The position numbers were made by a program, and so were the translations under genes. The notes beneath the pieces were generated by a model. It searched no databases and was not told the origin of the DNA. It worked only from the letters and a program-made list of their open reading frames with translations. Shown here one piece after another: positions 1 through 6,686 of a stretch of 9,511 bases of DNA. Source of the stretch: an uncultured Clostridia bacterium (GTDB lineage: Bacteria; Bacillota_A; Clostridia; Peptostreptococcales; Anaerovoracaceae); assembly GCA_946645735.1 (NCBI GenBank), contig CAMPCK010000017.1, forward strand, positions 1 through 9,511, given 5' to 3'. Numbering within the stretch: the stretch's first letter is position 1; each line of letters starts with the position of its first letter.

Positions 1-854
1 ATCGCGGTCAGTATTACCATTTCAATAATGGAGGTGAGCCCTCCTTCGATTCCGAAGTCGAAGTCGTAGAAGATGCTGCTCTTTGCTGCTTCCAGATGCA
101 GGAAGGAGCGTTCCGATACAAGGCCTGAGTTGGGAAGACCCAGCAGGAAGTTTTGGGTGTAGTTCCAGGCTGTGTGCACCATACATACGAACCAGAGACT
201 GTCGAAATAGTGCATCATGAGGGCGAAGAGTATTCCCCAAAGGACCAGATCCAGTATGGGCATGAAGCCGATTCCCGGATTTCCCAGGTGCATTGCTGCA
301 AAATATACACTGCTGACTATAAGAGCGTAAATGAGTCCGTATCTTCTTTTGAGAGCCTGGAAGACATAACATCTTAAGATCAGTTCTTCCGTGGAAGACT
401 GTATGGCGACGAGAAGAAGGGCGACGAGCATATAAACAAAGTCAAATTCACCGACGGAGAACTTAAGGTCTCCGTGAAGGACGGCAACCGCTGCGCAGAT
501 CAGATTCATGATGAGCCCCAGCAGAAGTCCCAGAAGAAGCATCTTTAAGGTATTTCCCTTAAGGCCTCCTGAGGAAGGGGAAAGGGCAGTGCGGAAGAGC
601 TGTCTGTCCCAGATTCCCATATACAACAGAATCACGATGAAGCTCCCGATAAAAGGAAGATAATTATCAAAGACAAATCTCCATCCTCCGTCGTCTGTGA
701 GCCTTGAAAGAATCAAGGAAGGTATCATGCCAAGGATTTCTCCCACAAGGGTCACGGCAAAAGCTATGAGGATAACAACGATAAATCCCGTGCTGCGATT
801 ATTTCTTTTCTCTGTTTTTTCTGTGTCTTTTTCGTCTATATAGTATTGAGTCAT
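1..854 (-). CDS. CPBP family intramembrane metalloprotease (C-terminus beyond window)
   Basis: Partial gene: it starts with ATG at 854-852 and stays open for 284 codons to the left window edge. I read it as a CPBP (CAAX protease/bacteriocin-processing) membrane metalloprotease. The translation has the three family signatures in order: EELILR (E156, E157, R161), FAAMH (H189) and HTAWN (H227, N231). The glutamates and histidines are the expected metal and catalytic residues. Hydrophobic segments lie near residues 23-50, 66-82, 104-126, 138-152, 173-190 and 200-215, after a charged cytoplasmic N-terminus rich in Asp, Glu and Lys. The SD (AGGA) overlaps the stop codon of the upstream VWA gene, and the gap is only 8 bases, so the genes are probably co-transcribed and translationally coupled. 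Family members process prenylated proteins or peptides, or confer immunity to bacteriocins; the substrate here is unknown. The family call is firm. Confidence 0.9.
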   Translation of the reverse strand, partial: MTQYYIDEKDTEKTEKRNNRSTGFIVVILIAFAVTLVGEILGMIPSLILSRLTDDGGWRFVFDNYLPFIGSFIVILLYMGIWDRQLFRTALSPSSGGLKGNTLKMLLLGLLLGLIMNLICAAVAVLHGDLKFSVGEFDFVYMLVALLLVAIQSSTEELILRCYVFQALKRRYGLIYALIVSSVYFAAMHLGNPGIGFMPILDLVLWGILFALMMHYFDSLWFVCMVHTAWNYTQNFLLGLPNSGLVSERSFLHLEAAKSSIFYDFDFGIEGGLTSIIEMVILTA

Positions 855-862
855 AGTTTTTC

Positions 863-2053
863 CTAGTTGTTCAGAAGTTTATGTATTCCCTTGTCCAGCC
901 CGTTAAGGGTGAGCTCGAACATGGGGAAAATATCTCTTATCATGGAAATGGTTCTTGCGCCCCAGGCATGGGTCCAGCGGGATTCCTTGATGGGATTGAG
1001 CCAGATGACCTTGTCATAGAATCTTTTGAAACGCTTAAGCCAGTCGATTCCCGGCTCCTTATTCCAGGCATACCAGTTGATGTTCCCGCCTCTGGCTGTC
1101 AGTTCATAGCTTGACATGGCGGCGTCTCCCACGATTATCACCTTGTAGTCTGACCCAAGATTCTTAAATACCCATTCTGTCTCTATCCATCTGCCGTCTA
1201 TGATATAGGGATCCGTATAGAGATAGTCATAGATGCAGTTATGGAAGTAGAATATCTTAAGGTCTTTAAGATGTGTGGACTGGTTCACCGCCTGGAATAG
1301 CTGGCTGCAGAGCCTCGAGTAACTTCTCATGGAACCGTCGGAATCCATGAGAAGGAGAAGCTTCACGGTGTTTTTGCGCGGTTTCTCGTATACGAGTTTA
1401 AGAAGGCCAGCATTATCACAGGTGGCATCTATTGTGGCATCGATATCCAGTTCAGTCTTGGCCGTGTCCACACGGCTTGAGAATTGGCGGAGCTTTCTGA
1501 AGGCCATCTGGAACTGCCTCGTATCCAGTTCATTGTCCTGCCTGAAGTCGCGGAAATTTCTTTCTCCCGCTATCTGTATGGCGGACTGGTGACGGCCTGT
1601 CCCGCCGACTCTGATTCCTGCAGGGTTGTAGCCGCCGTGGCCGAAGGGGGAGGTGCCTCCCGTTCCTACCCAGTAGTTGCCTCCGTCATGCTTTTCGGTC
1701 TGTTCCTGAAGACGCTCCCTGAACATCTGCCTCAAGGTTTCAAGGTCGTACTCCTTTGCCCATTCCGGCATATCTTCGAGCAGCCTCTCAAGCTCTCCCT
1801 GGGACAGCCACTGCTTAAGCTCCTCAGGGAGCTCGTCCACAGACTCTATTCCCCTGAAGTATTCCGCAAAAGCCATGTCGAACTTGTCATATTCAGTTTC
1901 GGATTTGACCAGGATGTTGCGGCAGAGATAGTAGAATTCCACGAGGGAATTCTCAGCCATGCCCTTGTCCAGGGCTTCAACAAGCACCAGCCATTCGTCA
2001 AGTGAGATCTTAAGCCCGTGAAGCCTTAAGATCTTAAAGAATTCCAGAAACAT
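863..2053 (-). CDS. VWA domain protein, CoxE-like partner of MoxR ATPase
   Basis: A 396-residue cytoplasmic protein with no signal peptide or membrane segment. The N-terminal half (about 1-120) is helical and charged. A Gly-rich linker follows (about 124-152), then a von Willebrand A domain in the C-terminal half (about 228-390). The metal-site (MIDAS) loop follows a hydrophobic strand (KLLLLM) and reads D237-S-D239-G-S241, so the usual middle Ser of DxSxS is Asp. A later VIIVGD (D310) matches the distal acidic strand of such domains. It lies 2 bases after the MoxR ATPase gene, and its SD (AAGGAG) is encoded in the last codons of that gene. This is the classic MoxR-VWA pairing (compare RavA-ViaA and CoxD-CoxE), in which the VWA protein links the ATPase to a client. 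By family knowledge it assists metal-centre insertion or complex assembly; the client here is unknown. Confidence 0.9.
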   Translation of the reverse strand: MFLEFFKILRLHGLKISLDEWLVLVEALDKGMAENSLVEFYYLCRNILVKSETEYDKFDMAFAEYFRGIESVDELPEELKQWLSQGELERLLEDMPEWAKEYDLETLRQMFRERLQEQTEKHDGGNYWVGTGGTSPFGHGGYNPAGIRVGGTGRHQSAIQIAGERNFRDFRQDNELDTRQFQMAFRKLRQFSSRVDTAKTELDIDATIDATCDNAGLLKLVYEKPRKNTVKLLLLMDSDGSMRSYSRLCSQLFQAVNQSTHLKDLKIFYFHNCIYDYLYTDPYIIDGRWIETEWVFKNLGSDYKVIIVGDAAMSSYELTARGGNINWYAWNKEPGIDWLKRFKRFYDKVIWLNPIKESRWTHAWGARTISMIRDIFPMFELTLNGLDKGIHKLLNN

Positions 2054-2055
2054 TT

Positions 2056-2871
2056 TTATCTCCTTAAGGTGTAGGCTCTTGCTGTGTCAACGTCCTGGTT
2101 TTTCTTGAGAAGGACACCGATATAGGGGATCTCATTTGCTATTCTGTTCACATCGCAGCCTGCGATCTGAAGGGCCTGGATCCAGTCGAGAAGCTCCGAT
2201 GTGGAAGGCTTCTTCTGGATATCCCTCATGTCGCGGATATCATAGAAGGCCTTGAGGGCTTCGTTCACAAGCTTCTGATCCACGTTTCCATAGTGGACCT
2301 TTATGATCTCCCTCATCTTGTCTTCAGAAGGGAACTCGATGTAGTGGAAGATGCATCTTCTTAAGAAGGCATCGGGAAGTTCCTTCTCCGCATTGGATGT
2401 GATGATAACGATGGGACGGTGCTTGGTTTTCACAGTCTCCTTTGTTTCATTTATAAAGAATTCCATGCGGTCCAGCTCCCAGAGAAGGTCGTTCGGGAAC
2501 TCCAGGTCCGCCTTGTCGATCTCATCGATGAGAAGAACGGCCTGTTCATCCGATGTGAAAGCTTCACCCAGCTTTCCCAGCTTGATATACTGCTTTATAT
2601 CCGATACGTCGCCCTCGCCGAACTGGCTGTCGTAGAGGCGCTGCACCGTATCATACATGTATAAGCCCTCCTGGGCTTTAGTGGTTGATTTAATTCCCCA
2701 GATGATGAGGGGCATGTCGAGAGCTTCCGCAATGGACTGGGCCAGCATGGTTTTGCCTGTACCGGGTTCGCCTTTGATGAGAAGGGGCTTCTCAAGGGCG
2801 ATGGCCACGTTTACTGCGTTCATAAGCTCGTTTGATGCGACATAATCGCTTGATCCTCTGAATTTTTTCAT
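2056..2871 (-). CDS. MoxR family AAA+ ATPase
   Basis: A 271-residue AAA+ ATPase of the MoxR branch, compact at about 270 residues. Visible motifs are Walker A GEPGTGKT (34-41), Walker B LLIDEID (113-119), sensor 1 at the end of ITSN (N160), an Arg-finger pair (R171, R172) and the C-terminal lid with the sensor-2-like segment KPSTSELLDW (221-230). It is expected to form a hexameric ring that remodels a client protein using ATP, working with the VWA protein encoded 2 bases downstream. The start is fixed by a strong SD (AAGGAAGG) 6 bases before the ATG. It is first in a leftward operon of ATPase, VWA protein and membrane protease. Homologues in Clostridia are usually annotated only as MoxR family ATPase, so the client remains unknown. 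Confidence 0.95.
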   Translation of the reverse strand: MKKFRGSSDYVASNELMNAVNVAIALEKPLLIKGEPGTGKTMLAQSIAEALDMPLIIWGIKSTTKAQEGLYMYDTVQRLYDSQFGEGDVSDIKQYIKLGKLGEAFTSDEQAVLLIDEIDKADLEFPNDLLWELDRMEFFINETKETVKTKHRPIVIITSNAEKELPDAFLRRCIFHYIEFPSEDKMREIIKVHYGNVDQKLVNEALKAFYDIRDMRDIQKKPSTSELLDWIQALQIAGCDVNRIANEIPYIGVLLKKNQDVDTARAYTLRR

Positions 2872-2901
2872 GTCTTACCTTCCTTGTCTGAATATATTTA
2901 A

Positions 2902-2930
2902 ATATTATCAAAGGACTGAGATTTTAGCAA
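2902..2930 (-). promoter_or_regulatory. Candidate sigma-A promoter for the MoxR operon
   Basis: On the minus strand, TTGCTA (2930-2925) is followed after 17 bases by TAATAT (2907-2902). Each box matches 4 of 6 consensus positions, and the -10 box ends 30 bases before the ATPase start codon. An overlapping 12-base perfect palindrome, ATATTTAAATAT, lies at 2894-2905. The assignment rests on position and partial consensus only. Confidence 0.4.
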
Positions 2931-2941
2931 GAACGTTTGAT

Positions 2942-2970
2942 TTGACGAATAATATTTGTAATGATATTAT
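2942..2970 (+). promoter_or_regulatory. Sigma-A promoter for the VanZ-like gene and probably the downstream genes
   Basis: TTGACG (2942-2947), a 17-base spacer and TATTAT (2965-2970) give a good vegetative promoter. It lies 30 bases before the ATG at 3001, with an SD-like AGGGGAGAG in between. A second AT-rich box, TATAAA, lies at 2975-2980. The spacer and -10 box are covered by the inverted repeat listed separately. No terminator was seen between 3001 and 6115, so this promoter may serve all four downstream genes. Confidence 0.6.
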
Positions 2971-2971
2971 T
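2948..2971. repeat. Perfect 8-bp inverted repeat inside a promoter (possible operator)
   Basis: AATAATAT (2948-2955) and ATATTATT (2964-2971) form a perfect inverted repeat with an 8-base spacer. It fills the space between the -35 box and the end of the -10 box of the rightward promoter, a place where a bound repressor would block RNA polymerase. The region is AT-rich, so a chance match is quite possible. Confidence 0.35.
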
Positions 2972-3000
2972 AGGTATAAAACAAAGGGGAGAGATTAATT

Positions 3001-3408
3001 ATGAAAACAATAGTATATTATATTATTTACTGGATCGCTAAGATTCACGATAAAATACTTTCCATAAACGATTCAAAAAACTACTTTCTGACGGATAAAC
3101 AGCTGCACTTCATCGTAATAGGTCTTCTGGGCCTTCTGATGATATTCGTTGTTTATCCCATATTCAAATCCCTGGCCGAGCACGGGCACACCATGGTTAT
3201 CGCCTGGATATATGTTTTCACTCTGATAATCGTGATCACCTTTGCCATAGAGATCGGTCAGTGGTACTCGGGAACAGGCCTGGTTGAACTGGCGGATATC
3301 GTATACGGGATCCTGGGATTTCTTGCGGTATTTGCAGTATTCGCAGTAATAAGGGGAATATATCACGCTGTTCTCAGGCTCATCAGAAAGGACGACAGCT
3401 CAAGGTAA
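3001..3408 (+). CDS. Small VanZ-like integral membrane protein
   Basis: A 135-residue protein with about three membrane segments: roughly 35-54, 66-86 and 98-120. It has a basic N-terminal stretch and a charged cytoplasmic tail (RKDDSSR). The pattern fits the VanZ-like fold: DKQLH at 32-36 before the first segment, E84-I-G-Q87 at the end of the second, then GTG (91-93), E96, D99 and G103/G106 leading into the third. Full VanZ-like proteins often have four or five segments, so this is a short version. Family knowledge gives no settled reaction; VanZ itself is linked to low-level teicoplanin resistance, and most relatives are uncharacterised. The start has a purine-rich SD (AGGGGAGAG) 7 bases upstream. 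It ends 16 bases before the proB-proA remnant, suggesting one transcript. The family assignment is moderately sure; the function is unknown. Confidence 0.65.
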   Translation: MKTIVYYIIYWIAKIHDKILSINDSKNYFLTDKQLHFIVIGLLGLLMIFVVYPIFKSLAEHGHTMVIAWIYVFTLIIVITFAIEIGQWYSGTGLVELADIVYGILGFLAVFAVFAVIRGIYHAVLRLIRKDDSSR

Positions 3409-3424
3409 GACATAAGGAGAAGAC

Positions 3425-3766
3425 ATGAAGATCACAGTCAAGGTCGGCACATCAACACTCACACATCCTACGGGGAGACTTGATATCAGGCACGTGGAAG
3501 CCCTCTGCAAAGTATTAAGCGACATCAAAAACGCCGGACATGAAGTAATTCTCGTATCATCCGGTGCCATCGGCATGGGAGTGGGGAAACTGAACCTCAC
3601 CCAAAGACCTGATGACATGCCCACCAGGTTCACCGACGGCGGCGAGTTCGGCCTCGGATGCGAGATGGGAATCTCCACCCAGAAGCTTCACGCAAGGGGA
3701 CCCATGGGGCTGGAGGAACTCAATACATATAAATATGTGATCCGGGGAACCGGACAGATAAGATAA
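3425..3766 (+). pseudogene. proB'-'proA in-frame fusion remnant
   Basis: A 113-codon open frame with a good SD (AAGGAG, 6 bases before the ATG), made of two unrelated enzyme pieces. Residues 1 to about 66 are the N-terminus of glutamate 5-kinase (ProB): the phosphate-binding start [13 protein letters not shown] (5-17), then [16 protein letters not shown] (41-56). From about residue 67 the sequence is the extreme C-terminus of glutamate-5-semialdehyde dehydrogenase (ProA): [12 protein letters not shown] (67-78), [16 protein letters not shown] (84-99), YKYVIRG (102-108). ProB is normally about 260-370 residues and ProA about 415, so roughly 2 kb has been lost between them. The ProB residues for glutamate binding and catalysis, and the ProA NADP-binding region and catalytic Cys, are all absent. 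The joint lies near base 3620-3626. Both parents plausibly have Thr there, consistent with deletion at microhomology. The frame is intact, but neither enzyme activity is expected. Confidence 0.88.
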
Positions 3767-3788
3767 AATAGGAAAGGTTAATCAGTAT

Positions 3789-4757
3789 ATGAAAGAAATA
3801 TCCATAAGAGACGTTGGACCCATCAGAATAGGGCAGACAGAAAATGCTGAAGCAGGAACGGGATGCACCGTTTTCATTTCCGAAAAAGGAATGTCTGCAG
3901 GAGTTGATATAAGGGGAGGAGGACCCGCATCGAGGGAAACACCCCTTCTTGATCCCCTCATGTCAGCAAGAGCCATCAATGCCATCGTCTTTGCAGGCGG
4001 CAGCGCCTTCGGCCTTGAAGCGTCCAACGGTGTTATGGAATATCTGGAAGAAAGAGATATCGGTTATGACGTGGGAGTGACCAAGGTGCCTCTCACGGTC
4101 CAGTCTGATATATTCGATCTCAAACTCGGGGATAAAATGTCAAGGCCGGATCATGCCATGGGATATGAAGCCGCAAGATGCGCCTTTGAAGAGGATAATT
4201 ACCGCGATGGCAATTACGGAGCAGGCTGCGGCGCCACCATCGGAAAGGCTGCAGGCATGGACCGCTGCATGAAAGCGGGTATCGGAAGCTATGCAGTGCA
4301 GGTGGGTGATCTTAAAGTCGGAGCAGTTGTTGTAGTCAATGCCTTCGGAGATATATACGATCCTCACACCGGAAAGAAGATTGCCGGTTTCTTAAATGAA
4401 GACAAAACCGGCTTCGGGGACACCATGAGCCAGATGATAAAACTCTTCAAGCGTGATGTTGATCCCTATGCGGTAAATACCACCCTCGGCTTTGTCATGA
4501 CCAATGCGGCTTTTGATAAGTCAGAGCTCAGCAAGATAGCCGGCATGGCTCATGACGGCTATGCAAGGGCCATCAATCCGGTTCATACAACCCTGGACGG
4601 AGACAGCATCTATGCTGTATCTCTCGGAGATCTGAATGAAAATATCAATCTGGTAGGGACGCTGGCTGCGGAAGTTATGGCGGAAGCAATTCTTCGTGCG
4701 GTAAAGAGCGCGGACAGCGCATATGGATATATTGCTTACAAGGATCTTAAATTTTAA
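3789..4757 (+). CDS. P1 family (DmpA-like, S58) peptidase
   Basis: A 322-residue enzyme of the P1/DmpA family (L-aminopeptidase D-esterase type), which matures by cutting itself into two chains and uses the freed N-terminal residue as nucleophile. The expected features are present: an N-terminal IRDVGPIRIGQTENAEAGTGCTV-type start (6-28), DIRGGGPASRETPLL (40-54), FAGGSAFGLEASNGV (68-82), GAGCGATIGK (144-153) and, before the small chain, N230-T231-T232-L-G with TNAAFDKSEL after it. By alignment with family members the cut should precede T231, a Thr-type rather than the Ser-type nucleophile of DmpA. No signal peptide is seen, so it is probably cytoplasmic. The SD (GGAAAGG) sits about 11 bases from the ATG, rather far. 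It lies 22 bases after the proB-proA remnant and 11 bases before the antiporter gene, suggesting a peptide or amide substrate linked to that transporter. Confidence 0.9.
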   Translation: MKEISIRDVGPIRIGQTENAEAGTGCTVFISEKGMSAGVDIRGGGPASRETPLLDPLMSARAINAIVFAGGSAFGLEASNGVMEYLEERDIGYDVGVTKVPLTVQSDIFDLKLGDKMSRPDHAMGYEAARCAFEEDNYRDGNYGAGCGATIGKAAGMDRCMKAGIGSYAVQVGDLKVGAVVVVNAFGDIYDPHTGKKIAGFLNEDKTGFGDTMSQMIKLFKRDVDPYAVNTTLGFVMTNAAFDKSELSKIAGMAHDGYARAINPVHTTLDGDSIYAVSLGDLNENINLVGTLAAEVMAEAILRAVKSADSAYGYIAYKDLKF

Positions 4758-4768
4758 TCTTTAAAAAA

Positions 4769-6115
4769 ATGGAATACGGACTGATCTCCTGCCTGCCCAT
4801 AATCGTTCTCATGGCAGGTGCGCTTCTCACAAAAAGAATAATGGAAATGCTTCTTCTTGCTGCGATTACGGGAGTGGCCCTCCTTTATGGTGCGGATTTT
4901 CTGACTGGATTTATAGATGTCCTCTATGAGACACTTTCCAGCTGGTCCCTTCAGTTCGTATTCATTATTCTTTTTACCTTTGGGGGACTAATAAAGCTGT
5001 TCCAGACATCAGGAGCCATATCGGGCTTCGGAGACAAATTGAGCAAATATGCCAGCGGGCCCAGGAAGCCTCTTTTGCTTGCATGGGTGCTGGGACTTCT
5101 CATGTTCGTCGATGATTTCCTGAATGTTCTTGCCGTATGCTTTTCCTTAAGAGAGCTTACGGACAGAAACGGGATACCCAGAGAGCACCTCGCCATGCAG
5201 GCTGCAGCCGTTGCTGCATCCATGGCATCCCTCATACCCTTCTCAAGCTGGGCCGGATTCCACATCGGCCTTATCTCGGGAGAGGGACTGGGCTTTATGG
5301 ATTACGTCAAAGCCATGCCCTTTATGTTCTTCCCCATCATTGCCGTTCTTATGTGCCTCTTAGTCGATATCGGCATTATAAGAAAGCGCGGCATGCTTAA
5401 GGAAGCCTATGAAAGAGTCAGAAACGGCGGAAGCACGATACCTGTGGATGAAGAGGGCGCATCCCTCATCGACATGGGACCTGAAGATGATGTCAAGCCA
5501 TCTTCTGCATGGAATATGGCAGTTCCCCTTATAGCCCTCGTGGCCGGGACCCTCATATTTGATTATGATCTCGCCTATGGATGCATAATTTCCATCGCAG
5601 TGCAGATGATAATGTACATGGCGCAGAGGCTCATGAGCCCGAAGAAATATGTGGATGACTTCCTTGAGGGAGCCAAGAGCATGTTTCCACTTATGGTCAT
5701 GGTGACCTTTGCCTTTATGCTCTCCAACGTCAACGGCAAGCTTGGATTTTTTGAATATATGATTGCAAAGATCGGAGCCGTGGTTCCTGCGAGCCTTCTT
5801 CCTGCCATGACCTTCCTTCTTGTAGCCCTTGCTACCTTTGCAACAGCGGGGTACTGGTCCATGCAGGTTATCAGCGTGCCTATATTCCTGCCTCTTGCGG
5901 CTGGCCTTGGAGTGAATCCATCCATCATAGTTGCAGCCATTATGAGCGGAGTATCCTTCGGATGCTGCTACTGTTTCTATTCAGACAATATTTTCATGAC
6001 GGCGGCAGGTTCAGAAGTATCCAACTTCAGGCAGACAAAGGTAAGCACTTCCTATATGGTTCCCTGCGCAGTCCTGTCCTTCATCTGCTACCTTATAGCG
6101 GGATATATTTTCTGA
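4769..6115 (+). CDS. NhaC family Na+/H+ antiporter-type transporter
   Basis: A 448-residue polytopic membrane protein with about eleven hydrophobic segments. The diagnostic NhaC-superfamily block is FVDDFLNVLAV at about 112-122, followed by LRELTDRNGIPREHLA and an Ala-rich stretch (AAAVAASMASLIPFSSW). A hydrophilic cytoplasmic loop at about 207-245 separates two halves, and the second half has GYWSMQVISVPIFLPLA and GVSFGCCYCFYSDN. Relatives exchange Na+ and H+ or couple ion flux to organic acids or amino acids (for example the malate-lactate exchanger MleN), so the transported solute cannot be stated. The start follows the peptidase stop by 11 bases, and no SD is visible in the A/T-rich gap; AAGGAT at 4740-4745 is too far away. 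Translation may depend on coupling to the peptidase gene. Later ATGs (for example 4811) have no better SD. Confidence 0.85.
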   Translation: MEYGLISCLPIIVLMAGALLTKRIMEMLLLAAITGVALLYGADFLTGFIDVLYETLSSWSLQFVFIILFTFGGLIKLFQTSGAISGFGDKLSKYASGPRKPLLLAWVLGLLMFVDDFLNVLAVCFSLRELTDRNGIPREHLAMQAAAVAASMASLIPFSSWAGFHIGLISGEGLGFMDYVKAMPFMFFPIIAVLMCLLVDIGIIRKRGMLKEAYERVRNGGSTIPVDEEGASLIDMGPEDDVKPSSAWNMAVPLIALVAGTLIFDYDLAYGCIISIAVQMIMYMAQRLMSPKKYVDDFLEGAKSMFPLMVMVTFAFMLSNVNGKLGFFEYMIAKIGAVVPASLLPAMTFLLVALATFATAGYWSMQVISVPIFLPLAAGLGVNPSIIVAAIMSGVSFGCCYCFYSDNIFMTAAGSEVSNFRQTKVSTSYMVPCAVLSFICYLIAGYIF

Positions 6116-6140
6116 AACAGCAGATAATTTCTTAAAAAGG

Positions 6141-6170
6141 CAAAAATGTAAACTGCCGTGTTACATTTTG
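6141..6170. repeat. Inverted repeat upstream of the XRE regulator promoter (candidate operator)
   Basis: Arms caaaaatgtaa (6141-6151) and ttacattttg (6161-6170) are complementary over 9-10 bases with one extra A in the left arm, separated by 9 bases. The arm centres are about two helical turns apart, and the element ends 14 bases before the -35 box. No U tract follows on either strand, so it is not a convincing terminator. It may be the binding site of the adjacent XRE regulator or of another factor. Confidence 0.45.
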
Positions 6171-6184
6171 AACATGAGAATTTC

Positions 6185-6214
6185 TTGAAAACTACTCTTT
6201 ATGGCCTATATAAT
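6185..6214 (+). promoter_or_regulatory. Sigma-A promoter of the XRE regulator unit
   Basis: TTGAAA (6185-6190), an 18-base spacer and a perfect TATAAT (6209-6214). Transcription should start near 6221, giving a leader of only about 20 bases that contains the SD. Position and consensus both support it. Confidence 0.7.
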
Positions 6215-6240
6215 CAGGCTGTAAAAAGGAGGTGGGCCTA

Positions 6241-6684
6241 ATGAATGACCTTGGAAATAAAATAGCAAAAAAGAGAAAAGACCTGGGGCTTACGCAGATA
6301 GAATTTGCGGATAAGCTTGCGGTTACCAGACAGACAGTAAGCCGCTGGGAAGCCGGAGCAGTCATGCCTGATATCGATAAGATAAGCGATATCGCTGAGA
6401 TACTGGGGGTAAGCTGCGATTATCTTCTTAAGGATGATGTGACAGAGGCCATGGATGCTCTTCCGAGAGGAATGAGCAAACTCCTTCTGGCCATGAAGGA
6501 TAAAAAAGTCAGACTCAGTTTCTTTGAAGATGAGGAGGATTTTGATCTGTATAACACAGACTGCACGATTACTGAATTCGAGGGTAACTGGATGAAGATT
6601 GCTGCCGATACGAAGAAGGGGCATATAGAAAAGCTCATTCCCGTATCCTCCGTGCTTTCCATTGAAGAAGTAAAGGAGGGGTGA
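6241..6684 (+). CDS. XRE family transcriptional regulator with C-terminal Sm-like module
   Basis: A 147-residue DNA-binding protein. Residues about 5-60 are a Cro/CI-type helix-turn-helix: IAKKRKDLGLTQIEFADKL, VTRQTVSRWEAG, then PDIDKISDIAEILGVSCDYLL. After a short linker, residues about 78-142 form a beta-rich module with KKVRLSFFEDEEDFDLY, DCTITEF, NWMKI and KLIPVSSVLSI. The same module appears in the protein encoded next door. I chose ATG 6241 because the strong SD AGGAGG (6227-6232) is 8 bases away; the in-frame GTG at 6232 lies inside that SD. It probably represses or activates its own unit through the inverted repeat upstream of the promoter. The HTH call is firm; the fold of the C-terminal module (small barrel, Sm-like) is an inference from the strand pattern. 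Target genes are unknown. Confidence 0.85.
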   Translation: MNDLGNKIAKKRKDLGLTQIEFADKLAVTRQTVSRWEAGAVMPDIDKISDIAEILGVSCDYLLKDDVTEAMDALPRGMSKLLLAMKDKKVRLSFFEDEEDFDLYNTDCTITEFEGNWMKIAADTKKGHIEKLIPVSSVLSIEEVKEG

Positions 6685-6686
6685 TC

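Noticed and set aside
22..372. A 116-codon minus-strand open frame in another register
   Set aside because: It overlaps the CPBP protease, whose three signature motifs lie in the frame starting at 854; the alternative translation is rich in Arg, Ser and His and lacks motifs.
1484..2005. A 173-codon plus-strand open frame opposite the VWA gene
   Set aside because: It is antisense to a clear gene with recognisable domains, has no SD, and its translation shows no family motif.
6141..6170. Inverted repeat as a terminator for the antiporter gene
   Set aside because: The stem is AT-rich and is followed by AACATGAG rather than a run of T; promoter-proximal placement favours an operator.
6232..6240. 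GTG start for the XRE regulator
   Set aside because: The GTG lies within the SD itself; ATG 6241 has AGGAGG at 8-base spacing.
6681..6686. GTG start for the membrane-anchored protein
   Set aside because: It is one base from the SD, too close for initiation; ATG 6687 is correctly spaced.
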